Source of the DNA: Arcticibacterium sp047623945
Lineage (GTDB): Bacteria; Bacteroidota; Bacteroidia; Cytophagales; Spirosomataceae
Assembly: GCA_047623945.1 (NCBI GenBank)
Contig: JBLHOT010000057.1
Location: 1 to 23,224 of the forward strand
Reading direction: 5' to 3'
Length of the DNA stretch: 23,224 nucleotides
Each line of letters opens with the position of its first letter. The first letter of the stretch is position 1. Positions 14,725-22,809 of this stretch are shown in pieces. A program made the translations under genes and the position numbers. The notes beneath the pieces are model-generated. The model saw only the letters and a program-made list of their open reading frames with translations, was not told the origin of the DNA and searched no databases.

Positions 14725-17133
14725 ATGCTCTACCCAAAAAACATTGAAACTAAACTCGGCTTTCATACCATTAGAGACCTAGTTGCCGAACGTTGCGTAA
14801 GTGATTTGGGAAGGGCTTTTGTAGACAAAATTCGTTTTTCCGACAGCCATGCTTTAGTCAAAAAACTCATTGGTCAAACGGCCGAATTTAAACTGATCAT
14901 GCAGCTTCATGGGGCTTTCCCTGAGCAAAATTACCTAGATGTAACGGATGCCTTACACAGTGCTCAAACGGAAGGATCGTATCTCTCAGAAGAGCTCTTT
15001 TTTGACATTAAATTATCGTTAAATACCATTCTCCAAATTCAACAATTCTTTGAGGAGAAAGAAATTCAATTCCCCCTTTTGGTAGAAATGGTAGAAGGTG
15101 CAATTTCTGAAGATTTAGATCTCGCCAAAATAGTCTCCGACATTGATGGCATTATAGACGAAAGGGGCATTGTGCGGGATAATGCCTCCACTGAGCTTTA
15201 TGCTTTGCGTAAAAAGATATTATCAGAACAGAGTAATGTTCGCAAAACATTAGAACGCATCTATAAGATGGCTAAAAACTCTGGCTGGATAGGCGAAGAC
15301 ATGACCCTAACTGTTAGAAACGGCCGTTTGGTAATTCCTCTTCTATCTGAGCATAAACGTAAAATGAAGGGTTTTGTTCATGATGAGTCCGCCACAGGAA
15401 AAATGGCTTTTGTGGAGCCCTCGGAAGTACTGGAGTCCAATAATGAAATCCGAGATTTAGAGATAAAAGAGCGGAGAGAAATTATTAGAATTCTGCGGAC
15501 TCTTACTTCGAGTATTAGACCATACATTGGCGATTTAAGAAGGGCATACTTCCTTCTTGGCATAGTTGATTTCATTAGAGCAAAAGCCAAACTAGCTTTG
15601 GAATTAGATGCCACCGCTCCCCTACTGGTTAATGAACGACTTATGGAATGGGCGAATGCAAAACATCCTATTCTTTATCTAGCTCATGAAAAATTAGGCA
15701 AACCCACCATTCCGCTTCGTGTAGAACTGGATGACGAAAACAGGATTTTAATAGTCTCCGGGCCCAATGCTGGAGGGAAGTCTGTGATGCTAAAAACCAT
15801 TGGCCTCATACAGTATATGGCTCAGTGTGGCTTTTTAGTTCCTGTTTCTCCAGATTCTAAAATGGGGATTTTTAAGAGCATTTTTATTGATATCGGCGAT
15901 GAACAAAGTATTGAAAACGACTTAAGTACATACAGTTCGCATCTGACTAACATGAACTTTTTTTTAAATAACGCCAATAAACATACCCTCTTTTTAATAG
16001 ATGAGTTTGGGACGGGTACAGAACCTAATCTTGGCGGAGCTATTGCAGAAACACTTCTAGAGAACTTCGTAAAATCCCAGGCTAAGGGCGTTATCAATAC
16101 CCATTATACGAACCTAAAAATCTTCGCTGATAAAAACAGAGGCTTGCAAAATGGTGCCATGAAATTTGATGGCGAAAAACTAGAGCCCCTCTATATATTA
16201 GAAATGGGCAAGCCCGGTAGTTCTTTTGCTCTAGAAGTGGCTAGCAAAATTGGCCTTCCTTCTTTTATTACAAAACGAGCCAAAAAGAAGCTAGGAACGC
16301 AGCAGGCTGATTTTGAGAAAATGCTCAAAGAACTGGAAATAGAGAAAAAAGTCTTCGCTGATAAAAATATTGAATTTACTTCTCAAAACAACCTTTTGAA
16401 AAGTAAAATTGATCAGTACAATGGGCTTAAAGACTTCTTAGATGGCGAGCAAAAAAGGATTATCAATGACGCCAAAGCTGAGGCCAAAAGGCTTCTGAAA
16501 GAAAGTAATAAAGCAATAGAAACGGCTATTAGAGAAATTAAAGAAAACAAGGCCGATAAAGTAAAGACACAAACTATTAGAAAGAAACTTGAGGTTTTGA
16601 AAGAGGAACTTGTGCCAGAAGAACCTGCACCAATAACTCCAAAAGACATTTGGACCTCAGAAAAAGGAGACATCAAAGTAGGTTCTTTTGTAAAGATTAA
16701 AGGGCAAGAGACCATTGCCGAAGTAATTGCAATAAAGGGAAAAGATTTAGAGGTGGCTATAGGCCAGTTACGTTCCAAAGTAAAGGTCAATAGATTAGAA
16801 AAAGTTAGCAAAAAGGAATTCAAGACCGCCACAAAAGAATCTCCTAGAGCCAAAATAACAGGCGTAGACATGAGCGAAAAAATGGCCAATTTTAGCTTTA
16901 ACCTAGACATAAGAGGGAAAAGAATGGAGGAAGCCATGCAAGAACTGGATAATCTCATGGACGACGCCATCATGCTGGGCTACAATGAACTACGTGTAGT
17001 TCATGGAAAAGGAGACGGTATTTTAAGGAATTTGGTAAGAACTCACTTAAAAGAATATAAGCAAGTTAAAGGTTTTAAAGATGAACATGCAGACCGTGGC
17101 GGGCATGGTGTTTCTCTGATAACTTTGTTTTAA
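14725..17133 (+). CDS. mutS2: MutS2 ATPase/endonuclease
   Basis: MutS2 family protein of 802 residues, the normal length. It lacks the mismatch-recognition domain of MutS and acts on branched DNA and, in some bacteria, on stalled ribosomes. Visible features: the core/clamp helices (1-330); Walker A GPNAGGKS (346-353); the STYSSHLTNM signature loop; Walker B FLIDEFGTGTEP with Asp426-Glu427; and THYTNLK. A long charged coiled coil covers about 515-640. The C-terminal Smr nuclease domain begins LDIRGKRMEEA at 727 and includes HGKGDGILR from 760. The Smr motif reads LDIRG rather than the more common LDLRG, a conservative change. The gene downstream starts 5 bases after the stop, so the two are likely co-transcribed. 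Confidence 0.95.
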   Translation: MLYPKNIETKLGFHTIRDLVAERCVSDLGRAFVDKIRFSDSHALVKKLIGQTAEFKLIMQLHGAFPEQNYLDVTDALHSAQTEGSYLSEELFFDIKLSLNTILQIQQFFEEKEIQFPLLVEMVEGAISEDLDLAKIVSDIDGIIDERGIVRDNASTELYALRKKILSEQSNVRKTLERIYKMAKNSGWIGEDMTLTVRNGRLVIPLLSEHKRKMKGFVHDESATGKMAFVEPSEVLESNNEIRDLEIKERREIIRILRTLTSSIRPYIGDLRRAYFLLGIVDFIRAKAKLALELDATAPLLVNERLMEWANAKHPILYLAHEKLGKPTIPLRVELDDENRILIVSGPNAGGKSVMLKTIGLIQYMAQCGFLVPVSPDSKMGIFKSIFIDIGDEQSIENDLSTYSSHLTNMNFFLNNANKHTLFLIDEFGTGTEPNLGGAIAETLLENFVKSQAKGVINTHYTNLKIFADKNRGLQNGAMKFDGEKLEPLYILEMGKPGSSFALEVASKIGLPSFITKRAKKKLGTQQADFEKMLKELEIEKKVFADKNIEFTSQNNLLKSKIDQYNGLKDFLDGEQKRIINDAKAEAKRLLKESNKAIETAIREIKENKADKVKTQTIRKKLEVLKEELVPEEPAPITPKDIWTSEKGDIKVGSFVKIKGQETIAEVIAIKGKDLEVAIGQLRSKVKVNRLEKVSKKEFKTATKESPRAKITGVDMSEKMANFSFNLDIRGKRMEEAMQELDNLMDDAIMLGYNELRVVHGKGDGILRNLVRTHLKEYKQVKGFKDEHADRGGHGVSLITLF

Positions 17134-17138
17134 ATCAT

Positions 17139-17702
17139 ATGAGCAAGCGTATTAAAGATTCGGAAATAGAGGACTTCTGGGATTGGTTCGAAGAGAAAGA
17201 AGAAGCTTTTAGAGTGTTGCTTTACAGAGGCACTGAGGCAGAGCAAAAGCAATTAAAAAACGACTTTGACGAAAAGGTTTTGTCTTTTGGGCATTTTACT
17301 TGGGAGTTAAACACTGGAAAAGAAAAAAGTTATGAATTTGTAATCTCACCCAATAGAGAATTTGAGCTACTTCAAATTTCTAAGAAAATAATGGCCGAAG
17401 CTCCAGACTTAGAACATTGGAAATTTGGTTATGCCAAACAAAAGGTTAAGTCCATTGAACCTTTTAAAATTTATGACGAATCCTTAGACCCACATCTTAT
17501 CAATACGGGTTCTTGGTTATTCAAATCTCAAGGAAGTACTTATAAAATCTACGCCCCTTCCCTTCCTAAAATGGATAGCGAAACAGAAGAACATGTCTTA
17601 GATCTAGTTGCGACAGCTGCTTTAGGTGAAGAATATAGGATTTTGAATATCACTAAAATAGAAAGAGTAAAAGAAACTGATGAAGGTTTTTCTGCCTTTT
17701 AG
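17139..17702 (+). CDS. Uncharacterised cytoplasmic protein downstream of mutS2
   Basis: A 187-residue acidic protein without signal peptide or membrane segment. It opens with an acidic, aromatic-rich helix (EIEDFWDWFEEKEEAFRVL). Then come FTWELN and FVISPNREFELLQISKKIM, followed by APDLEHWKFGYAKQ. The 'ISPN...APxLxxWxF' pattern recurs in poorly characterised bacterial proteins, sometimes near immunity-type genes, but I cannot assign a named family with confidence. It starts 5 bases after mutS2, implying co-expression, which need not mean a shared function. Its TAG overlaps the end of the convergent DUF4783 gene by 4 bases. Confidence 0.75.
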   Translation: MSKRIKDSEIEDFWDWFEEKEEAFRVLLYRGTEAEQKQLKNDFDEKVLSFGHFTWELNTGKEKSYEFVISPNREFELLQISKKIMAEAPDLEHWKFGYAKQKVKSIEPFKIYDESLDPHLINTGSWLFKSQGSTYKIYAPSLPKMDSETEEHVLDLVATAALGEEYRILNITKIERVKETDEGFSAF

Positions 17703-18127
17703 TTCTCTCTCATTTGCAATGTTTTAATACCAAAAGTATGGTCTGGATTTTCTTTGATAAGCATGTAAATCAGAAACTCCCGATTGCGACTCTTATAGCT
17801 TCCTACGGAGTAGCGAAGCGTTTCTGAAGTGTTACCCTGATACACATAATCAAATTCCACGGGTGGATTGGTTTTAAAGAATGAAGACAGAATAAAACCC
17901 GCTCTTTCTTTAGATATTTTGGCAAATTCTATTTTCTCTGAATCTATTACCAACTCTAGCTCTGAGGCTAAGAGTGTACTCAATAAGGTGGCATTGCCCC
18001 GATTAAAGGAAGTCTCTATCAAGTCTGCAATCTCATTAAGTGTGCTCGTTCCTTTCGTACTATATTTTGTAAAGGCCTGCGAGCTTGTCAAAAAAAGACA
18101 AAAAAGAAGGGTGTAAATGTATCTCAT
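17699..18127 (-). CDS. DUF4783 family secreted protein
   Basis: A 142-residue protein with a signal peptide (MRYIYTLLFCLFLTSSQAF). The mature part resembles the DUF4783 family of Bacteroidota: an N-terminal helix pair (LNEIADLIETSFNRGN), then ERAGFILSSFFKTNPPVEFD, YVYQGNTSETLRYSVGSY, and the closing sheet FLIYMLIKEN...FGIKTLQMR. The fold is NTF2-like with a cone-shaped cavity; no ligand or activity is known. It should sit in the periplasm. The gene is divergent from the phosphoribosyltransferase gene and convergent, with a 4-bp overlap, with the gene at 17139. Confidence 0.8.
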   Translation of the reverse strand: MRYIYTLLFCLFLTSSQAFTKYSTKGTSTLNEIADLIETSFNRGNATLLSTLLASELELVIDSEKIEFAKISKERAGFILSSFFKTNPPVEFDYVYQGNTSETLRYSVGSYKSRNREFLIYMLIKENPDHTFGIKTLQMREN

Positions 18128-18167
18128 AGACGTTAAATCAAGATGTTAAACTCTCTTATTTATTGAT

Positions 18168-18175
18168 TAAATTTG
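18168..18175 (+). promoter_or_regulatory. -7 box of the phosphoribosyltransferase promoter
   Basis: TAAATTTG matches TAnnTTTG exactly. It lies 38 bases before the ATG at 18214 but only 8 bases before the GTG at 18184, so it favours the ATG as the translation start. Confidence 0.5.
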
Positions 18176-18213
18176 CATAAACTGTGCCAAGAAAAGGAAC
18201 TGCCCAGAAGATT

Positions 18214-18729
18214 ATGGAAGATATTAAAGAAGTACAACTATTACTTAACGCTGAACAGACTAAACAGAAAATCCGGAGGATGGCCTTTCAAATTTATGAA
18301 GACAATTTCAAGGAGAAAAAGCTTGTTATTGCTGGAATAAACGGCGAAGGCTTCTATTTAGCCCAAGCCATAGTAGAAAACCTAATGGAGATAAGCGACA
18401 AAGAAATCTTTCTTGCTAAAATCATATTGGACAAATCTGCCGACAGTCAACCAGACATTACCATAGAATGTGAAATAGATACTTTTAGAAAGAAAACGGT
18501 CATACTTGTAGACGATGTTTTAAATACGGGAAAAACGGTGGCCTTCAGTTTAAGGCCTTTTATGTCTATTCCTCTTAAAAAGCTACAGGTGGCCGTTTTA
18601 GTAGATAGAGACTATCTCCTTTTCCCTATTAAAGCAGATTATGTAGGTTATGACCTTTCCACTACCTTAAATGACCACGTAAAAGTTATCTTAAGTGACA
18701 TGAAAAAGTATGGAGTGTATTTGTATTGA
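18214..18729 (+). CDS. Phosphoribosyltransferase family protein (PyrR/Hpt-like fold)
   Basis: A 171-residue type I phosphoribosyltransferase. The PRPP-binding loop is TVILVDDVLNTGKT, with the acidic pair Asp100-Asp101. The core fold starts RMAFQIYEDNFKEKKLVIAG and the PPi-loop region is GINGEGFYLAQAIVEN. Its size and the pattern around residues 15-60 resemble the PyrR/hypoxanthine phosphoribosyltransferase branch, but the base specificity cannot be read from the sequence. The in-frame GTG at 18184 would add ten residues; I prefer the ATG at 18214 because a -7 promoter box lies only 8 bases before the GTG. Confidence 0.82.
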   Translation: MEDIKEVQLLLNAEQTKQKIRRMAFQIYEDNFKEKKLVIAGINGEGFYLAQAIVENLMEISDKEIFLAKIILDKSADSQPDITIECEIDTFRKKTVILVDDVLNTGKTVAFSLRPFMSIPLKKLQVAVLVDRDYLLFPIKADYVGYDLSTTLNDHVKVILSDMKKYGVYLY

Positions 18730-18841
18730 TCATTAGTCTCTTTCATAAAGTATATTCTTAAGTAACTGACAATCATAAATAACATTCGCAGATCGTGCCT
18801 TCGAAGCCCTCAAGCACCGGGTAAATTGCAATTAATATCGT

Positions 18842-18887
18842 AGGATTTGCGTCAGAATCCTCAGGTCATTGAGGCTCTAAAATGACC
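18842..18887. repeat. Two adjacent small hairpins between convergent genes
   Basis: AGGATT / AATCCT (18842-18861, 8-base loop) and GGTCATT / AATGACC (18864-18887, 10-base loop) sit in tandem between the ends of the phosphoribosyltransferase gene and aroC. No T-run follows either. They may help end transcription from both sides. The rest of 18730-18910 holds nothing recognised. Confidence 0.35.
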
Positions 18888-18910
18888 ATCTACTAAGACT
18901 CTCAATGTAA

Positions 18911-19987
18911 CTACTTATCAACTTTAGCTCTCAAATAGAAATCTACTAAGACCAGTGCAGCCATCGCTTCTACTATCGGCACCGCCCTTGGCAGTACGCA
19001 TGGGTCGTGACGCCCCTTCCCAGAGACTGTTACGGCCTCGCCAGCTGCGTTTACGCTGTCTTGGTCTTTCATGATGGTAGCCGTAGGTTTAAAGGCCACG
19101 TTGAAATAAATATCTTCGCCACTGCTTATGCCTCCCAAAATACCTCCTGCGTGATTGGTCTTGGTAGCGACATTACCATTTTTATCAATTATGAATTCAT
19201 CATTATGCTCTGAACCATATAGCTTTACGCCTTCAAAACCACTTCCGTATTCAAAACCTTTTACGGCATTAATACTTAACATTGCTTTGCCTAGTTCTGC
19301 ATGTAGTTTATCAAAAACCGGCTCACCCCAGCCAACGGGAACACCCTTGGCCACGCAGGTCACTACACCACCTATGGAATCTCCTTTTTTGCGAGTTTCG
19401 TCTATGTAATCAAACATCTGCTGAGCCATATCTGCATCAGGACAGCGGACGGCATTATCATACCTCGTTGCCAAGTCCAATTCTTGATACGGTTTATCTA
19501 ATTTGAGCTTTCCTACTTGATTTACATAGGCCGCTATTTCTATGCCCATTTCGCTCAAAATAATCTTTGCGATAGCTCCAGCAGCTACCCTAGCAGCTGT
19601 TTCTCTTGCCGAACTTCTTCCTCCTCCTCTATAATCTCTATTGCCATATTTTACGGCATAAGTGTAATCTGCGTGAGAAGGTCTAAATTTATCTGCTATG
19701 TGTCCGTAGTCCTTGCTTCGCTGATCTTCATTATGAATCACCAAAGCGATTGGCGTGCCTGTAGTTTTTCCTTCAAACACACCTGAAAGAACCTCAAAGC
19801 TATCGGCTTCTTTTCTTTGTGTCGTTATCCTAGATTGGCCAGGCTTTCTTTTATCCAATTCATCTTGAATAAAGGCCTCATCAAAATTGACGCCTGAAGG
19901 GCAGCCATCTATCACGACGCCTATAGCCTTACCATGTGACTCTCCAAAAGTAGAAATAGTGAAAATTTTGCCGTAAGTGCTACCCAT
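18911..19987 (-). CDS. aroC: Chorismate synthase
   Basis: Last enzyme of the shikimate pathway: 5-enolpyruvylshikimate-3-phosphate to chorismate, using reduced FMN. All family signatures are present: GESHGKAIGVVIDGCPSG near the start, RPSHADYTYAVKYGNRDYRG then GGRSSARETAARVAAGAIA, HAGGILGGISSGEDI, and RHDPCVLPRAVPIVEAMAAL near the end. I place the start at the ATG at 19987 (MGSTYGKIF, 358 residues), which fits the normal chorismate synthase N-terminus. An upstream in-frame ATG at 20029 would add 14 unconserved residues and overlap the end of the batD-like gene by 32 bp. With the chosen start the gap is 10 bp, so the two are probably co-transcribed. Confidence 0.96.
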   Translation of the reverse strand: MGSTYGKIFTISTFGESHGKAIGVVIDGCPSGVNFDEAFIQDELDKRKPGQSRITTQRKEADSFEVLSGVFEGKTTGTPIALVIHNEDQRSKDYGHIADKFRPSHADYTYAVKYGNRDYRGGGRSSARETAARVAAGAIAKIILSEMGIEIAAYVNQVGKLKLDKPYQELDLATRYDNAVRCPDADMAQQMFDYIDETRKKGDSIGGVVTCVAKGVPVGWGEPVFDKLHAELGKAMLSINAVKGFEYGSGFEGVKLYGSEHNDEFIIDKNGNVATKTNHAGGILGGISSGEDIYFNVAFKPTATIMKDQDSVNAAGEAVTVSGKGRHDPCVLPRAVPIVEAMAALVLVDFYLRAKVDK

Positions 19988-19997
19988 TTTTTGTGGT

Positions 19998-21374
19998 TTA
20001 CTGGTGTCGTTTTTTTCTTTTAAAATCAAAAATAAAGATCATTCCTCCCAACATCAAGAAAAGGAGAATATTGGACCCTATTTTTACAATTTTTCGATAA
20101 TTAATACTTTTCTCGCTCACGCTCAAATTTTCTAAGTCATCGTAAACGCCTCTTGAATTGGCCGAATAAGTTTCTATAGTTGGCCCGGAGACTAACAGAC
20201 TTTGTTGAGCTCTTAAAGTATCGTAGTTTTTCTTGATAGTATTAAAATAAATCCACTGAAAGTAGTCTCCAAAATTATAGTAGCCAGAATCTTTCGGAAA
20301 AACTTTGAATGTAAATGTACGTTCTCCCATTTCAGCACCATCTATCTGTTTATCAAAAGATTGCGGAGGATAAAAATCAAATTTTTTGGTATTCCCTGGT
20401 TTATCAAAAAGTAACGTTTTGATATTCCCCTCACCTTCAATACTTAGGGCATAATTTAGGATTTTCCCTGTTTTGGCTGCACCAATTTTACTGATTTCTT
20501 TGAGTCTAAAGTTGCCAACAGCCACCTTGTTTTTTAAGGGATGTTCTGGTAATTCGGCCACATTAATGACAAACGGACGTGAACTAAATGGCCTCACTTC
20601 CACTTCTTGAGTGCTATCGGCCAAAATTTTAATCAAATCCATGTTTAACCTAACAGATGGCAGTGATATGTCTTGACTGCTTAAAGGGTAATATATACCC
20701 TCATAAAACTTATAGCGAATATATTTTTTTCCGTTTCTAACGGCGGGCTCTGGACTTATTACTTCAATTTTCCTTCTACTTTCTAGGCAGTTTTCTGGTT
20801 TCAACCTAGTGACCATTGATTCTATTTGAGAAGCCATATTTTTAGGAAATTCCCACAATGCTGTGTTTTCTTCAGACACATAAAAGGCTAGATTTAAACG
20901 AAAACCTTCTCCTACTACTATCTTCTGTTTATTAACAAACAAAAACAACAGAGCACGTTCATTACTTAAGGTATCAATAAAGTCGGCTTCCTCAGAATCA
21001 TTATTATTGCTTATAGTAATTTCTCCTTTGGGTAATGCAATGTTTTCTCCATTTACCAAAAAAACAAATTCTGGCAAATCAAAAGTCCCCCATTCTATCG
21101 CTGTATAGTTTTGGGTGATGATATGCTGCAATACCTTCTTATCATTAATTTTCACTTTAGCGTGAGAAACAGATTTTCCTTCTTTTCGTAGTCCCTCTAT
21201 CTCTGGGAAGTCTTCAACATTAGAATTAGGGTTTTTCCTAACCGTGATTTTTATGCTGTATGAATCTCCTACCTGAAGTACTTCTGGCCCTAGTTCCACG
21301 CTTATATCAGATCGCTCTTGGCTGTAAGAACCAAAAGATAGTACGGTCACCAGAAAAGTCAGAAGCAGTCGCAT
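19998..21374 (-). CDS. batD: BatD-like membrane protein (aerotolerance family)
   Basis: A 458-residue protein with a signal peptide (MRLLLTFLVTVLSFGSYSQ), a long periplasmic part built of repeated beta domains (about 20-420) and one C-terminal transmembrane helix (about 432-452, ILLFLMLGGMIFIF) followed by a short basic tail (DFKRKKRHQ). This architecture, and segments such as VELGPEVLQVGDSYSI, LFLFVNKQKIVVGEGFRL and KYIRYKFYEGIYYPLSSQ, fit the BatD/oxygen-tolerance family. BatD normally works with the VWA-domain proteins BatA and BatB; none of those partners is in this window, so the gene stands apart from the usual bat operon. An exact -7 box lies just before its ATG. Confidence 0.8.
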   Translation of the reverse strand: MRLLLTFLVTVLSFGSYSQERSDISVELGPEVLQVGDSYSIKITVRKNPNSNVEDFPEIEGLRKEGKSVSHAKVKINDKKVLQHIITQNYTAIEWGTFDLPEFVFLVNGENIALPKGEITISNNNDSEEADFIDTLSNERALLFLFVNKQKIVVGEGFRLNLAFYVSEENTALWEFPKNMASQIESMVTRLKPENCLESRRKIEVISPEPAVRNGKKYIRYKFYEGIYYPLSSQDISLPSVRLNMDLIKILADSTQEVEVRPFSSRPFVINVAELPEHPLKNKVAVGNFRLKEISKIGAAKTGKILNYALSIEGEGNIKTLLFDKPGNTKKFDFYPPQSFDKQIDGAEMGERTFTFKVFPKDSGYYNFGDYFQWIYFNTIKKNYDTLRAQQSLLVSGPTIETYSANSRGVYDDLENLSVSEKSINYRKIVKIGSNILLFLMLGGMIFIFDFKRKKRHQ

Positions 21375-21379
21375 AGCCG

Positions 21380-21387
21380 CAAAATTA
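21380..21387 (-). promoter_or_regulatory. -7 box directly before the batD-like start codon
   Basis: On the minus strand TAATTTTG matches TAnnTTTG exactly and ends 5 bases before the ATG at 21374. With normal spacing transcription would start at or within a base or two of the start codon, implying a leaderless or nearly leaderless mRNA. Confidence 0.45.
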
Positions 21388-21494
21388 GTAAAAGGCTTAA
21401 GTTTCCTTTACATTAAGGTGGTTTTCTTAGGATACATGACCGGTTAATTAAATTTCTAGTTTTATCCGTCCTGTTCAAAACAAGAATAAACAAA

Positions 21495-22508
21495 ATGACA
21501 TTCAAAAATATATTCTTCCTCTTTTTCTTCCTTTTGAGCTTTACAGCAGATGGGCAATGGCAAATACTGCAAACGGGCACTGAAGCTTCGTTTCGCTCGC
21601 TAGAGGTGCTTAGTAAAACTACCGTATGGGCAGGTGGCTCAGATAACACCATTTTGTATACTAAAAAGGGCGGAAAGCTTTGGCAATCCTTTAAAGTAGG
21701 ACTTCCTTCGAAATTAGATTTTAGAGCCATAAAAGCTATTAATGCCAAAACTGTAGTGATAGTAAGTGCTGGACTTGCGGAAGAAGGTGCTGCCAAAATT
21801 TTCAGGACAGAAAATGCCGGAAAAAATTGGATAATGACTTTTGAAACCAAAGAGAAAGGTGTCTTTTTAGATGGGATTGCTTTTTTTGATGAATTACATG
21901 GTTTGGTCATCGGTGATCCTATTAAAAACCAACCATACATCCTAGAAACCAAAGATGGAGGAATCTCATGGCAAAGAATGTCTCCTGAAGTTTTACCTCA
22001 AATGATAGCTGGTGAAGCCTCTTTTGCCGCTAGTAATAGCGGAATCGTAACTCATGGAGATGATGTTTGGTATGCTTTACAAAGCCGCATTTTTCACTCT
22101 TTTGATAGAGGCCAAAACTGGGAAGTACTGGATTCTGGACTTCCAAGTGGCCCGACAAATGGCATATTTGGCATTCGGTTTTTATCAAAAAATGAAGGCT
22201 TTATTGTAGGCGGAGATTATATCGATGAATCATACAAACAGATAAACTTAGCTCTTACGCCTGACGGAGGGAAGAGTTGGGAAATGAAAGAAGTACCGCA
22301 TCAAGGTTTAAAAGAATGTTTGGTTTATACCGAAGGGAAACTCTTGGTGGTGGGCACATCGGGCACATCTTTCTCCACTGATTCAGGCCAATCGTGGCAA
22401 GCCTTAGACAAAGAGTCATTCCATGTGGTTTCTTGCTCTGGAAAAACCTGTTTTGCAATTGGCGGGAAAGGCCATATGGGCAAAATGAATAGTGCTGATT
22501 TAAAATAG
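21495..22508 (+). CDS. Secreted Asp-box (BNR/Ycf48-like) beta-propeller protein
   Basis: A 337-residue exported protein with signal peptide MTFKNIFFLFFFLLSFTADG. The mature part holds repeated Asp-box turns at regular spacing: KKGGKLWQ, ENAGKNWI, KDGGISWQ, DRGQNWEV, DGGKSWEM and DSGQSWQA. Six or seven blades would form a propeller like Ycf48/HCF136 or the sialidase-type BNR proteins. No sialidase Arg triad or catalytic Tyr/Glu is evident, so a binding or assembly role is more likely than glycosidase activity; the partner is unknown. An imperfect -7 box (TAGTTTTA, 21457-21464) lies about 30 bases upstream. It is divergent from the batD-like gene. Confidence 0.87.
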   Translation: MTFKNIFFLFFFLLSFTADGQWQILQTGTEASFRSLEVLSKTTVWAGGSDNTILYTKKGGKLWQSFKVGLPSKLDFRAIKAINAKTVVIVSAGLAEEGAAKIFRTENAGKNWIMTFETKEKGVFLDGIAFFDELHGLVIGDPIKNQPYILETKDGGISWQRMSPEVLPQMIAGEASFAASNSGIVTHGDDVWYALQSRIFHSFDRGQNWEVLDSGLPSGPTNGIFGIRFLSKNEGFIVGGDYIDESYKQINLALTPDGGKSWEMKEVPHQGLKECLVYTEGKLLVVGTSGTSFSTDSGQSWQALDKESFHVVSCSGKTCFAIGGKGHMGKMNSADLK

Positions 22509-22535
22509 ATATAGTGTTCTAAATAACCTTCCCAA

Positions 22536-22751
22536 TTAGTTGCCTTTCATGTTACCCAACACCTCCATGAGCTCTTTCGGATCTTCACTAAAAGTATCCT
22601 TAAATAGAAAAACTAGCAAGAAAAAAAATGCGACTAGCTCAATGAAAATCAATAATTGGGTTTTCGAGGTTTTCTGAATCTCTTGCCTATCTGCTATTTT
22701 ACAAACTTCCCCTGGGCACTGTTGAACCTTTCCCTTATTAATAATTATACG
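22536..22751 (-). CDS. Small single-pass membrane protein ORF without a usable start codon
   Basis: A minus-strand frame open for 71 codons between a TAA at 22752-22754 and its stop at 22536. It encodes a short hydrophilic head with two cysteines (QQCPGEVCKIADRQEIQKTS), one strongly hydrophobic helix (LLIFIELVAFFFLLVFLF) and an acidic tail (KDTFSEDPKELMEVLGNMKG). The sequence looks like a real protein, but no ATG, GTG or TTG precedes the head; only rare ATT codons are available. Either the gene is broken at its 5' end or it starts in another frame. No family is recognised. Confidence 0.35.
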   Translation of the reverse strand, partial: RIIINKGKVQQCPGEVCKIADRQEIQKTSKTQLLIFIELVAFFFLLVFLFKDTFSEDPKELMEVLGNMKGN

Positions 22752-22809
22752 TTAGGGTTTATCTAAAAGCATTTCTTAAGCAAACTTACTGACAAGACCC
22801 ACGGGGTCT

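Noticed and set aside
16413..16973. 186-codon minus-strand ORF inside mutS2
   Set aside because: It is antisense to the coiled-coil and Smr region of mutS2, whose motifs are unmistakable; the predicted product is a low-complexity Ser/Leu-rich shadow.
21413..21952. 179-codon minus-strand ORF opposite the Asp-box gene
   Set aside because: It overlaps the signal peptide and first blades of a convincing plus-strand gene and shows no family features.
22795..22809. Short inverted repeat AGACCC-ACG-GGGTCT after the DUF4386 frame
   Set aside because: Only a 6-bp stem with a 3-base loop and no T-run on either strand; not enough for a terminator call.
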